This document shows, piece by piece, positions 35,755 through 43,439 of a DNA stretch of 64,000 bases. The translations under genes were made by a program, and so were the position numbers. The stretch's first letter is position 1. Each line of letters starts with the position of its first letter. The DNA lies in NCBI RefSeq assembly GCF_000372965.1, contig NZ_KB890025.1:248001-312000 (forward strand). The letters are read 5' to 3'. The DNA is from Hoeflea sp. 108. Lineage in GTDB: Bacteria; Pseudomonadota; Alphaproteobacteria; Rhizobiales; Rhizobiaceae. The notes beneath the pieces are model-generated. The model made no database searches. It worked only from the letters and a program-made list of their open reading frames with translations, and was not told where the DNA came from.

Positions 35755-37137
35755 ATGCCTGTCCAGATTTCGCACCGCCTGACCGTCTTTGCCCTGGCGG
35801 CCCTGCTCGCCACCTTTGGCACGCCGCTCGCCGGGCCGTGGCAAGGCCCGGTCATGGGCACGAACCAGGCAATGGCGGATGACGATGACGACGGCGACGA
35901 TGATGACGATGCCGGTGGCAGCGGCGGTGCCGGTTCGGACAGGTCGCCGTCGGCGCGCGGCGGCGGTTCAGGCGGCCGGCCTCTCGACATTTTCAGGCAG
36001 CGGCAGGCGAACCCAAGGCGCACGGCGCCGACGCGAGAACCAGCCACGCATGCACCGCGCGAGATCGTGGCGCTAGGGCTCGACGACGCCGCCCTCGCAA
36101 CGTTGCTTGCGGAAGGTTATGCCGTGCGCGAGCGTGTTGCCGTCGCGCTCGACGGCGGGTCGGCGCTCGTCAAACTGGGTATCCCACGTGGGGTGACGCT
36201 CGAGGCGGCCCTCAGTCGAGCGGTCGAACTCGCCCCCAGGGCCGAGGTCGATTTCAACCACTACTATCGCCCTGATCAGGCAGGCAACGAGCGTTGCGGC
36301 GCCAATGTCTGCCTGGCGCGACAGGTCGTCGGCTGGCCGGCGGCGGATACCTTTGCCGGGCGCTGCACGAAGCCGGCGCGGATCGGCCTCATCGACACCG
36401 CGGTCAATGCCGATCATCTCGCTTTCGCCGGCGGCCGCATCGAAACCATCCGGCTGGGGCAGGGCGATCTGCCCGCCTCGGGGCGCCAGCACGGCACGGC
36501 CGTCGCCGCGCTGCTCATTGGGTCGGCCGAAAGCCGCACGCCGGGGCTCGTTCCTGGTGGAGAGCTGATTGCAGTCGATGCCTTTCATCGCGGCGATGGC
36601 AGCGACGACCGTTCTGAAGTCTATGATCTGGTGCGGGCGATCGACCTTCTGGCAGCGCGCGGCGTGCAGGTCATCAATATGAGCCTCACCGGGCCGGCAA
36701 ATCCTCTGCTGGAAAAGACGGTGGGCAACGCGACCGAAACCGACATCGTTCTGGTGGCGGCCGCGGGCAATGACGGGCCGCGCGCCGCACCGCTCTACCC
36801 CGCCGCCTATGACGGCGTGATCGCCGTCACCGCCATAGACCGCGCCAAGAACCCCTATCGCCGTGCCGGATCAGGCGACCATATCGACATCGCCGCACCC
36901 GGCGTGCAGGTCTGGACCGCGGCCTCGGTGAAGGGTGCCCAGCCCAAGACCGGCACCTCCTTTGCCGCACCTTTCGTGACCGCCGCTGCGGCCATCCTGA
37001 AGGCGTCCAACCCGGCCCTTGGTGCCGGGGAAGTGGAAGCCCTCCTGCGCCAGAGCGCCGAGGATCTGGGCGCTCCCGGCAAGGATCCAGTCTATGGCTG
37101 GGGCCTGCTCAACGGCCGCGCCATCTGCCATGGCTGA
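35755..37137 (+). CDS. Secreted S8 family serine peptidase (subtilase)
   Basis: Exported subtilisin-like protease, 460 residues. A signal peptide (about 1-41, ending near QAMA) is followed by an Asp-rich stretch (42-52) and a Gly/Ser/Pro linker. A prodomain-like region at about 100-175 precedes the catalytic domain. The triad is visible: Asp214 in GLIDTAVNAD, His246 in GRQHGTAVAAL and Ser402 in GTSFAAPFVTA. Oxyanion-hole AAAGNDGP is present. The ATG at 35755 follows AGAGG. It is divergent from the ECF sigma/anti-sigma pair, so it is likely under that sigma factor and could act on envelope proteins. Confidence 0.9.
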   Translation: MPVQISHRLTVFALAALLATFGTPLAGPWQGPVMGTNQAMADDDDDGDDDDDAGGSGGAGSDRSPSARGGGSGGRPLDIFRQRQANPRRTAPTREPATHAPREIVALGLDDAALATLLAEGYAVRERVAVALDGGSALVKLGIPRGVTLEAALSRAVELAPRAEVDFNHYYRPDQAGNERCGANVCLARQVVGWPAADTFAGRCTKPARIGLIDTAVNADHLAFAGGRIETIRLGQGDLPASGRQHGTAVAALLIGSAESRTPGLVPGGELIAVDAFHRGDGSDDRSEVYDLVRAIDLLAARGVQVINMSLTGPANPLLEKTVGNATETDIVLVAAAGNDGPRAAPLYPAAYDGVIAVTAIDRAKNPYRRAGSGDHIDIAAPGVQVWTAASVKGAQPKTGTSFAAPFVTAAAAILKASNPALGAGEVEALLRQSAEDLGAPGKDPVYGWGLLNGRAICHG

Positions 37138-37222
37138 GGCGCCGCCTGGCGCATTCGGGAAAGTCTTACTGTTTTGCATTTCCGTTTCCCTTGCTGAGGT
37201 CGAAAAATAGTTTGCCGGCGAC

Positions 37223-37247
37223 GGAATAGGTTTTGCCAACGCCCGTT
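37223..37247 (+). promoter_or_regulatory. Candidate ECF-type promoter of the VTC operon
   Basis: GGAAT (37223-37227), 16 bases, CGTT (37244-37247), 45 bases before the first short ORF of the DUF4956/VTC operon. It is identical in both boxes and spacing to the motif at 35624. Confidence 0.5.
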
Positions 37248-37291
37248 CTTCCTGACGTAGCCGCCCTGCGGCGCAGATCAGGAGAACCGAA

Positions 37292-37360
37292 ATGCCAATC
37301 CCCAACCTGCCGTATCAGGCGCCACAAAGGCCCGCCGCCGTGAAGGGGAGGGGCCGATGA
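37292..37360 (+). CDS. Short leader ORF, 22 residues
   Basis: A 22-codon ORF (begins MPIPNLPYQAPQ, basic C-terminus KGRGR) with a good AGGAGA ribosome-binding site at the right spacing. Its TGA overlaps the ATG of the DUF4956 gene (ATGA), and that gene has its own GGGGAGG site inside the ORF. This is the arrangement of a translationally coupled leader peptide. It is Pro-rich (5 of 22), which could slow ribosomes. It could be a chance ORF, though site and overlap argue against it. Confidence 0.5.
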   Translation: MPIPNLPYQAPQRPAAVKGRGR

Positions 37361-37941
37361 TCGCGCAACTTCTGCAGACGCCATTCGCGGCCGAACTCGT
37401 CCGCTTCGGCATCAACCTCACCGGTATGTCGGCGCTGCTGTTCGGCATGTATTACCGCCGCTACCGCGACAAGGAGCTGGTCACCGCGGCGGCCCTGTTC
37501 AACATCTTCGTCTTTGCGGTGCTGACCGTGCTGTCGACGGTCCAGTTCGGCGTTGCCGCGGGCTTCGGCCTGTTCGCCATACTGGCGCTGTTCACGCTGC
37601 GCTCGGAACCGCTGTCGAAGACCGAGATGACCTATTTCTTCGGCAGCGTGGCGATCGCCGTCATCTGCTCGGTGCAGGGAACGACACTGCCTTTCGTGGC
37701 GGTGACCGTTGCCTTCGTGCTCGCCGGTGCCTTTGTCGTCGACCATCCCCGCATGCTGCAATCGGTCAGCGGCACCAAGGTCTCGCTCGACAAGATCAAT
37801 GTCGCTCTGCTGTCCGACCCGGCAACCATGCGCGCCGAACTGTCCCAGCGTCTGGGCGTCGACGTGTTGTCCTACCAGGTGCTGCAGCTCGACTACATCA
37901 CGGAAATGGCGAAACTCAATGTCCATTATCGCAAGCACTGA
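37357..37941 (+). CDS. DUF4956 membrane protein
   Basis: Integral membrane protein of 194 residues, DUF4956 family. Three or four hydrophobic segments lie at about 15-35, 45-70, 72-82 and 93-125 (for example FNIFVFAVLTVLSTVQFGVA and FVAVTVAFVLAGAFVV). A cytoplasmic C-terminal domain of about 65 residues follows. A central FALLTLRSE-like motif (here ILALFTLRSEPLSKTEMTYF) is characteristic. The family is commonly found next to VTC-domain polyphosphate polymerases, as here, with a 23-base overlap. It probably anchors the polymerase or moves its product; that is inference. Confidence 0.88.
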   Translation: MIAQLLQTPFAAELVRFGINLTGMSALLFGMYYRRYRDKELVTAAALFNIFVFAVLTVLSTVQFGVAAGFGLFAILALFTLRSEPLSKTEMTYFFGSVAIAVICSVQGTTLPFVAVTVAFVLAGAFVVDHPRMLQSVSGTKVSLDKINVALLSDPATMRAELSQRLGVDVLSYQVLQLDYITEMAKLNVHYRKH

Positions 37942-38731
37942 TGCGCTCATTTCAAGCGGTTTCGCGCCGATCAGCCTGAAGGCCCTGAACGGCAAGGCCG
38001 CCATGTTGGAGCGGCTGGACAACAAATACGTCGTCGACGGCACGGTGTTCATGCAGGCCGCCGGCGATTTCGCAGACGTCTTCGATATGCTGGAAATCGA
38101 TGGTCTGCGCGCCTTCACCTACGAGACCTGCTATTTCGACGATGTCGACCGCCGGAGCTACTTCGACCACCATCAAGGCAGGCGACAGCGGGCCAAGATA
38201 CGCATCCGCCGCTATGTCGAGGCCGGGCTCTGCTTTCTCGAAGTGAAGCTCAAGGACAAGCGCGGGGTCACGATCAAGAAGCGCCTCGACCGCGATCCCG
38301 AGGGCTTCGGCGTGCTTGACGATGTGGCCTTGGCCTTCATCGACAAGGTCTACCGTGCCCAGTACGGCCAGGCCTTTCCGCATCTGTTGTCACGCGTTCT
38401 CGATATGCGATACCGCCGCATGACGCTGGTGGCGCGGCAGGGTGGCGAGCGCATGACCATCGACAGCGGGCTCGAGTTCTTCGCTGGTGGCATGCGACAT
38501 GCTGTCGATCCCAGCCGGTTCATCCTCGAGACCAAGTCGGCCAATGGCAACGGCGTTGCCGATGGCATCCTGAGGGCACTACACCAGCATCCGACCAAGC
38601 GCTGCTCGAAATATTGCGTCGCAACAGCGCTGCTCAACCCCGGAACCAAGCACAACCGCTTCCTGCCGGCGCTGCGCAAGCTCGGCGGAGCTCCCTCACG
38701 TCCCGTCCTTCTCCAGCCAAGTTTCCAATAG
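37919..38731 (+). CDS. VTC-domain protein, polyphosphate polymerase-like
   Basis: Protein of 270 residues with a VTC (CYTH-like triphosphate tunnel) domain. Basic tunnel residues appear in LERLDNKYVVDG, RRQRAKIRIRRYVE, FLEVKLKDKRGVTIKKRL and RYRRMTLVAR; acidic metal ligands appear in FILETKSANG. This is the fold that makes polyphosphate from nucleoside triphosphate in yeast Vtc4 and bacterial relatives. Translation begins inside the DUF4956 gene, which indicates coupling. No membrane helix is seen, so DUF4956 would supply the membrane link. The activity here is predicted, not shown. Confidence 0.87.
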   Translation: MSIIASTDALISSGFAPISLKALNGKAAMLERLDNKYVVDGTVFMQAAGDFADVFDMLEIDGLRAFTYETCYFDDVDRRSYFDHHQGRRQRAKIRIRRYVEAGLCFLEVKLKDKRGVTIKKRLDRDPEGFGVLDDVALAFIDKVYRAQYGQAFPHLLSRVLDMRYRRMTLVARQGGERMTIDSGLEFFAGGMRHAVDPSRFILETKSANGNGVADGILRALHQHPTKRCSKYCVATALLNPGTKHNRFLPALRKLGGAPSRPVLLQPSFQ

Positions 38732-38742
38732 GAGCGAAAGAG

Positions 38743-39669
38743 ATGATGAAGTACCTCACGGCGGCGCTGCTCGGCGCTTCGACATTCGCGCTCGACGCAC
38801 CCGCCATGACACAGCCGCTCGACCTTGCCGTCCTGGACAGCAAACCCGTGCCGGCGATAGGCCCCGGCGGGCAGTCGATCAACGAACTGTCTGGCCTTGC
38901 CTGGGACGCCGACGAAAAGCTGCTTTATGCCGTGTCCGACGACGGCGTCCTGCACCATTTCAGCATTGAGGTCGGCGACGGCAAGATCGTCGCGCTTGAG
39001 CCCGTCCTTTCGGTGTCGCTCAACACCGGCGCAACGCCGGCAACCGTTAATGCCGAGGGTCTTGCCGCTGTTAACGGCGACAACCGCAAGGCAGGCGACA
39101 CCGAACTTCTGGTCGCTTTCGAGGACGGGCCGGCCATCCACCGCTTGCGGTCTGACGGCGCCTCGCTCGGAGCCGTGCAACTGCCCGAGGCGCTGGCCGA
39201 TCCGGCCAGATACAACGAGCCGAACAGCAGGTTGGAAGCAGTTGCCGTGACAGCCGGGCAAGGCATCGTCACCGCGCCCGAAGAAGCGATGATGGGTGAA
39301 CCCGGCGACACCCATACCATCCATGGCCTCGACGGCAAAAGCTGGAGCTTCGCCACCTTCCAGCCCAAGCGCAGCAACCTCAAGGCCATAGAGCCCATGC
39401 CCGACGGTCGGCTACTGCTGCTTGAGCGCACACGCGAGCAGAAGGGCGGGCCGAGTGTTGGCCGGCTAAGGGTGCTTGATCCCAAGACGTGCGGCGGCGA
39501 CGCGCCATGCGCCGTTGAAAATCTCGATCCCGGATCGAGCCCGCTGCTGAACGACAACTTCGAGGGCATGGCCAGCCTGGGCGGAGGCCTCTATCTGCTG
39601 GTCACCGACAAGACCAGGAAGGAGGCGCCGGGCATGTTCGTCCTCGTGTCGGTCAAGCCTCGGCCCTGA
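38743..39669 (+). CDS. Secreted phytase-like esterase domain protein
   Basis: Exported protein of 308 residues with a signal peptide (MMKYLTAALLGASTFALDAPA) and an esterase-like-activity-of-phytase (beta-propeller) domain. Recognisable parts are INELSGLAWDADEKLLYAVS, NAEGLAAVNGD, ELLVAFEDGPAIHRL and NDNFEGMASLGGGLYLLVTD. The start is ATG 38743 with AGGAG upstream; ATG 38746 is equivalent. It is last in the DUF4956-VTC operon, 11 bases after VTC. A phosphoester or polyphosphate-related substrate is suggested by neighbours only. Confidence 0.82.
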   Translation: MMKYLTAALLGASTFALDAPAMTQPLDLAVLDSKPVPAIGPGGQSINELSGLAWDADEKLLYAVSDDGVLHHFSIEVGDGKIVALEPVLSVSLNTGATPATVNAEGLAAVNGDNRKAGDTELLVAFEDGPAIHRLRSDGASLGAVQLPEALADPARYNEPNSRLEAVAVTAGQGIVTAPEEAMMGEPGDTHTIHGLDGKSWSFATFQPKRSNLKAIEPMPDGRLLLLERTREQKGGPSVGRLRVLDPKTCGGDAPCAVENLDPGSSPLLNDNFEGMASLGGGLYLLVTDKTRKEAPGMFVLVSVKPRP

Positions 39670-39695
39670 GTTCTGCGCAAATCCCTGCGAGGCTC

Positions 39696-39737
39696 GACGG
39701 TGACCGGCCAATTTGCCGGTCGCCGTCCGGTGTTTTG
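39696..39737 (+). terminator. Rho-independent terminator after VTC operon
   Basis: A 13-base stem with one G-U pair (GACGGTGACCGGC / GCCGGTCGCCGTC), loop CAATTT, followed by a T4 run. The rest of the 369-base gap 39670-40038 has no gene; it includes a small CTGCCC-GTTT-GGGCAG hairpin at 39805-39820. Confidence 0.78.
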
Positions 39738-39950
39738 TCCGATTGGGCAGTCCGCACGACTCTGGTTGGGCGTGCTCCGAAAAAGCCATCGCACGGCGTT
39801 GATCCTGCCCGTTTGGGCAGTGCCGGTCGCTCGTTTGCGACCTGCTGCGTAAAATTTCCGACAGTCGGCAAACTGGCAAAAGACGAGCCATTTCAACGGC
39901 ATTGCGCCTCTCGCAGTCTGCCCTGTGCGACATGTGCGCACATAGGTCGC

Positions 39951-40001
39951 TTGACAGGAAATTAACTTTGCCAGACATTCCTCAGGGGAAATTAATTTCC
40001 C
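39951..40001 (+). promoter_or_regulatory. Promoter and tandem operator candidate for permease operon
   Basis: TTGACA at 39951-39956 is a perfect -35 box; a weak GACATT lies 17 bases downstream at 39974. A perfect 16-base palindrome GGGAAATTAATTTCCC spans 39986-40001, and an imperfect copy GGAAATTAACTTTG starts at 39957, exactly 30 bases (about three helical turns) earlier. Together they look like paired regulator sites over the promoter. Confidence 0.55.
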
Positions 40002-40038
40002 ACACAATGAAGCCGAAAACGGCCATCCGGAGGAGGAA

Positions 40039-40356
40039 ATGGAAGCAACTCTCGTTCATCAAAACGCGGAGCCGGGCTACGACCAGCGCATCGAAAAGAT
40101 GCATAGCCGCGACCGCGCCGGCCTTGTAGCCTTTATCGTGGTGCTTTGGTGCACCATGCTGTTCGCGCTCTTCAGCGTCTGGTCATACATCTCCGTCCCG
40201 GCCATCGGCATCATCCTGGCAGTTGCCTGCGGCCTCGTGCTTGCCTTCAACACGGCTGCGATCTTCGCCATGCTGCGTCACTACCACGAAGACAAGCACT
40301 TCATTTACGGCCTCGACCTCAAGCATCTCGACGAGATGCGCCGGCGTAAGCGCTAA
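40039..40356 (+). CDS. Small membrane protein, unknown (105 residues)
   Basis: I do not recognise a family. It has a polar N-terminus (about 1-26), two membrane segments (LVAFIVVLWCTMLFALFSVW and SVPAIGIILAVACGLVLAFN), and a charged C-terminus ending DLKHLDEMRRRKR. AGGAGGA precedes the ATG. It is first of four same-strand genes with gaps of 9-12 bases that end in an APC permease. A small accessory subunit of the permease is plausible, by analogy with small partner proteins of some solute symporters. Confidence 0.8.
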   Translation: MEATLVHQNAEPGYDQRIEKMHSRDRAGLVAFIVVLWCTMLFALFSVWSYISVPAIGIILAVACGLVLAFNTAAIFAMLRHYHEDKHFIYGLDLKHLDEMRRRKR

Positions 40357-40367
40357 GGGGCAGCAAC

Positions 40368-40748
40368 ATGGCTTACCAACCTCCAAAACAGAGCCTCGCA
40401 GGCCAGGTCTTCGACGTCATCACGCTTCTGGTGCTTACAGTCGGCGCGCTCTACATCCCCCTCTATATGGGGCTCGCCGGCGCCGCTAAGGTGCCAAACC
40501 CGATCGCCAACCCAACGTGGGAAGCGCTCGGCCAGAACGCCACCGAACAACAGCAATGGGCAGCCCTCGGCATCACCGACCCGGCTGCCGCCAATGACAT
40601 CATCACCGCCCGCTTCGACTACAGTTTCAGCTGGGGCGCGCTGATCGTCATGGCAGTGCTGGTCATCGGCTACTTCGTCATGGTGGTCCGCCTTTCCGAC
40701 CGCGAATACCGCGAAGTCATCGAAGAACGCTTCGGCAAGAAGCGGTAG
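40368..40748 (+). CDS. Small membrane protein, unknown (126 residues)
   Basis: Family not recognised. A first membrane segment lies at about 13-37 (VFDVITLLVLTVGALYIPLY). An extracytoplasmic stretch of about 50 residues carries NPTWEALGQNATEQQQWAAL and DPAAANDIITARFDY. A second membrane segment follows (WGALIVMAVLVIGYFVMVV) and a charged tail. It sits between two other small membrane genes and shares their operon with the APC permease. The hydrophilic loop between helices suggests contact with a substrate or partner outside the membrane. Confidence 0.8.
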   Translation: MAYQPPKQSLAGQVFDVITLLVLTVGALYIPLYMGLAGAAKVPNPIANPTWEALGQNATEQQQWAALGITDPAAANDIITARFDYSFSWGALIVMAVLVIGYFVMVVRLSDREYREVIEERFGKKR

Positions 40749-40757
40749 GAGGCGACA

Positions 40758-40925
40758 ATGGATTTCTGGAACGTTCTTGAATACGCTGCCTGGGCCCTGT
40801 CGGCGGTGTTCGGCCTGCTGATGCTCGCCGACCTGGTCCGCATCGATACCACCTACGACAACGAGCTTCTGACCTCCTCGCGCGAAGGCGAGATCGAGGC
40901 CACGGCCGAACGCCATTCGATCTGA
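40758..40925 (+). CDS. Small membrane protein, unknown (55 residues)
   Basis: Single-helix protein of 55 residues beginning MDFWNVLEYAAWALSAVFGL, followed by LMLADLVRIDTTYDNELLTS and an acidic tail. AGGAGG precedes the ATG. It lies 9 bases after the previous gene and 12 before the permease, so a real co-translated gene is likely despite its size. Function unknown. Confidence 0.75.
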   Translation: MDFWNVLEYAAWALSAVFGLLMLADLVRIDTTYDNELLTSSREGEIEATAERHSI

Positions 40926-40937
40926 AGGGGAACGGCA

Positions 40938-42335
40938 ATGGCAAACGTGACTTCAACCGCGCCGGAGGGCGAACGCCTCCAGCTGCTGCGCGTGCTGGGC
41001 CCCGCCCATGTGTGGGCGCTCGGCGTCGGCATCGTGCTTGTCGGCGAATATATGGGCTGGAACTTCTCCGTTGGCAAAGGCGGCATGATCGCCGGCCTCG
41101 TCGCCTGCTGGGTCGCCGGCCTGCTCTACACCTGCGTCGCCATGATCGACTCCGAGGTGACCTCTACTGTCGCCGCGGCCGGCGGCCAGTACGCCCAGGC
41201 CAAGCACATCGTCGGCCCGCTCATGGCCTTCAATGTCGGCCTCTTCCTCGTCATGGCCTACACCATGCTGGAAGCGGCCAACGCCATCACCGTCGGCTTC
41301 CTGCTCGACACGGTGGCCGGCATGCAGGGCCATTCGGGCCTCAACCAGCAGCCCTTCATCATCCTCGCCATCATGTTCCTGGCGTGGCTCAACTATCGCG
41401 GCGTTCTGGCGACGCTGACCTTCAACCTGGTCATTACGGCAATCGCCTTCGTCGCCATCATCACGCTGTTCGTATCGGTGCAGTTCGGCGCCTCGGCCGT
41501 GCCGCTCGATTTCTCGGCCATCACGTCCGATCCGCTGCCTTACGGCTGGGTCGGCATCGTGGCGGCGCTGCATTTCGGCCTGTGGTATTACCTTGGCATC
41601 GAAGGCACCTGCCAGGCGGCCGAGGAAGTGCGCTCGCCCGCCCGCTCGCTGCCCTACGGCACCATGGCCGGCATCATGACGCTGCTGATTGCGGCGACCA
41701 TGACCTGGTATGTCTGCTCGGGCCTCGTGCCGTGGGAGTATCTCGGCCAGGCCGGCACGCCGCTGTTCGACGCGGCGCGTGTCACCGGCAGCACCGGGCT
41801 GATGGTCCTGCTCTTCGTCGGCACGACCTTTGCCACGCTGGCCTCGGCCAATGGCTGCATCAACGACGCGTCGCGCGCCTGGTTCTCGATGGGTCGCGAC
41901 CGTTATCTGCCGAGCTGGTTCGGTGCCGTGCATCCGGTCTACCGCACGCCCTATCGTGCCATCGTCTTCCTGGTGCCGATCGCGCTGATCTTCGCGCTCG
42001 GTGCACCGCTCGACCAGGTCGTGACCTTCTCGATCCTGTCGGGCCTGCTCGGCTACACCTTCATGACCTTCAACATGGTGATGTTCCGGAACAAGTGGCC
42101 GCTCGACACGATCAAGCGCGGCTATGTGCATCCGCTGCATCCGCTGCCGACGATCGTGCTGCTCGTTCTGTGCTCGACCGCCTATTTCGCCGTGTTCCTT
42201 GGCTATGGCACGCAGCTCAGCGCCATGATGTGCTTCTACATCGTCGCCTCGCTCTGGTTCCACTTCCGGCGCTATCAGTTCGTGCGCCGCGGTGACCAGT
42301 TCACCATGCCCTGGCCCAAGCCGCTGGGTTACTGA
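40938..42335 (+). CDS. APC family amino acid/amine permease
   Basis: Inner-membrane transporter of 465 residues with about 12 hydrophobic segments. The N-terminal GPAHVWALGVGIVLVGEYMG and WNFSVGKGGMIAGLV resemble the ethanolamine permease (Eat/EutP) branch of the APC family, as does the central ALHFGLWYYLGIEGTCQAAE followed by EVRSPARSLPYG. The substrate is probably an amine or amino acid; sequence does not settle which. No ethanolamine ammonia-lyase genes are in the window. It ends the four-gene operon, followed by a terminator. Confidence 0.87.
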   Translation: MANVTSTAPEGERLQLLRVLGPAHVWALGVGIVLVGEYMGWNFSVGKGGMIAGLVACWVAGLLYTCVAMIDSEVTSTVAAAGGQYAQAKHIVGPLMAFNVGLFLVMAYTMLEAANAITVGFLLDTVAGMQGHSGLNQQPFIILAIMFLAWLNYRGVLATLTFNLVITAIAFVAIITLFVSVQFGASAVPLDFSAITSDPLPYGWVGIVAALHFGLWYYLGIEGTCQAAEEVRSPARSLPYGTMAGIMTLLIAATMTWYVCSGLVPWEYLGQAGTPLFDAARVTGSTGLMVLLFVGTTFATLASANGCINDASRAWFSMGRDRYLPSWFGAVHPVYRTPYRAIVFLVPIALIFALGAPLDQVVTFSILSGLLGYTFMTFNMVMFRNKWPLDTIKRGYVHPLHPLPTIVLLVLCSTAYFAVFLGYGTQLSAMMCFYIVASLWFHFRRYQFVRRGDQFTMPWPKPLGY

Positions 42336-42347
42336 CAACAACAAAGA

Positions 42348-42380
42348 CGGCGGCGCATCCTGCGCCGCCGTTGTGCTTTT
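42348..42380 (+). terminator. Rho-independent terminator after permease
   Basis: ACGGCGGCGCA facing TGCGCCGCCGT with a minimal loop, then TGTGCTTTT. It isolates the permease operon from the next gene. Confidence 0.75.
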
Positions 42381-42390
42381 GGGCGCCCTG

Positions 42391-43089
42391 ATGATCACCA
42401 CGCTCGCCTTCTCAGCTTTTGTCGCGGCATCGCTCGCCTGGATGGGCGTTCGCGCCATCGGCGACCATCGTGCCGCCCTTGCGCAGCGCGAGGGGTTGCT
42501 CAACGAAGCGGCGACGCTTCTTCAAGGTGCCCGCATCGGTCTGTCGTCGGACCGGTTTCCGGTGCTGACCGGACGGCTCCAAGACGGCAGGCAGGCGAAG
42601 GTGGAACTCATCGCCGACACCATGGTGACGCGGCGGCTGCCGCAGCTGTGGCTGCGGGTGACGATCAGCGAAAAGGTCGAATGCGCGCGTCCGACCATCG
42701 GCGCGCTGGCCCGCCCGACAGGTGCCGAATATTACTCGCTCGTCCATGACATGCCGGTGTGGATGACGCCGCCTGATACCAACGCTTCGCTTCTGACGCG
42801 CGGCGATGGCACCGCGACATCGGAGCAGGCGGCGCAGGTCGCAACGCTTTTCCGCTCGCTGTTCGCCGACCCCGAGGTCAAGGAGGCGGTGATCACGCCA
42901 CGCGGCACGCGCCTCATCCGCCAGGCCGCACAGGGAGACCGTGGCTCGCATATGCTGCTGCGCCAGGCGCGTTTCCCGCTGACCGCGATCCCTGCCGGAC
43001 TGGTGCGCCAGGCGCTCGCCGAGGCGGAAGCCCTGGGCATGGTACTGGCCGAAGACGAGCCGGTCAGCCCGGTCTACGAGGCCGCGTGA
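42391..43089 (+). CDS. Membrane-anchored protein, unknown (232 residues)
   Basis: Family not recognised. The ATG at 42391 lies just past the terminator stem, giving an N-terminal hydrophobic anchor (ITTLAFSAFVAASLAWMGV) and a soluble domain of about 200 residues rich in short beta-like segments (VELIADTMVTRRLPQLWLRV). A polar region with AEYYSLVHDMPVWMTPPDTN is followed by a helical C-terminal half. The upstream start is unclear because no good ribosome-binding site is seen. It is followed 8 bases later by a small membrane gene and may form a pair with it. Confidence 0.7.
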   Translation: MITTLAFSAFVAASLAWMGVRAIGDHRAALAQREGLLNEAATLLQGARIGLSSDRFPVLTGRLQDGRQAKVELIADTMVTRRLPQLWLRVTISEKVECARPTIGALARPTGAEYYSLVHDMPVWMTPPDTNASLLTRGDGTATSEQAAQVATLFRSLFADPEVKEAVITPRGTRLIRQAAQGDRGSHMLLRQARFPLTAIPAGLVRQALAEAEALGMVLAEDEPVSPVYEAA

Positions 43090-43097
43090 GGACAATA

Positions 43098-43361
43098 ATG
43101 GCCAAGCCGATCAATCCCTATCTGGTGCTGGCGCTGGCGATCGTGCTGCCGGGCGCCGGACACGTGGCGGTGCGTGATCCAAAGCGCGGACTCGCCTTCG
43201 CCTTCTTCGTACTGTTCTTCGCCATGGTCACCTACATGACGACGACGCCCGAGACCTCGTTCATTGGCCGTCATGCGGGCGGGCTGTTCGTCTGGGCGCT
43301 GTCGATACCCGATGCCTATCGCCGGGCACGGATGCAGTCGGTCGTCGCCAGGCGGGCCTGA
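43098..43361 (+). CDS. Small membrane protein, unknown (87 residues)
   Basis: Two hydrophobic segments (PYLVLALAIVLPGAGHVAV and LAFAFFVLFFAMVTYMTT) and a third weaker one (GGLFVWALSIPDAYRRARM). The GAGH / YRRAR pattern is reminiscent of small TM2- or DUF-type membrane proteins but I cannot name the family. The ATG at 43098 follows AGGA; a GTG at 43086 would overlap the previous gene. It is probably co-transcribed with the upstream 232-residue protein. Confidence 0.72.
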   Translation: MAKPINPYLVLALAIVLPGAGHVAVRDPKRGLAFAFFVLFFAMVTYMTTTPETSFIGRHAGGLFVWALSIPDAYRRARMQSVVARRA

Positions 43362-43375
43362 TCTCCCTGTCGGCA

Positions 43376-43412
43376 ATAAAAGAGGGCGGGCTGCCCTGCG
43401 TGCAACCCGCCC
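43376..43412 (-). terminator. Terminator for hpd
   Basis: Read on the minus strand, GGGCGGG and CCCGCCC form a 7-base stem with a 15-base loop, followed by TCTTTTATT. It lies 28 bases past the hpd stop. Confidence 0.65.
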
Positions 43413-43439
43413 CAACAGAGGCCTGTTTGAGTTCGCTGG

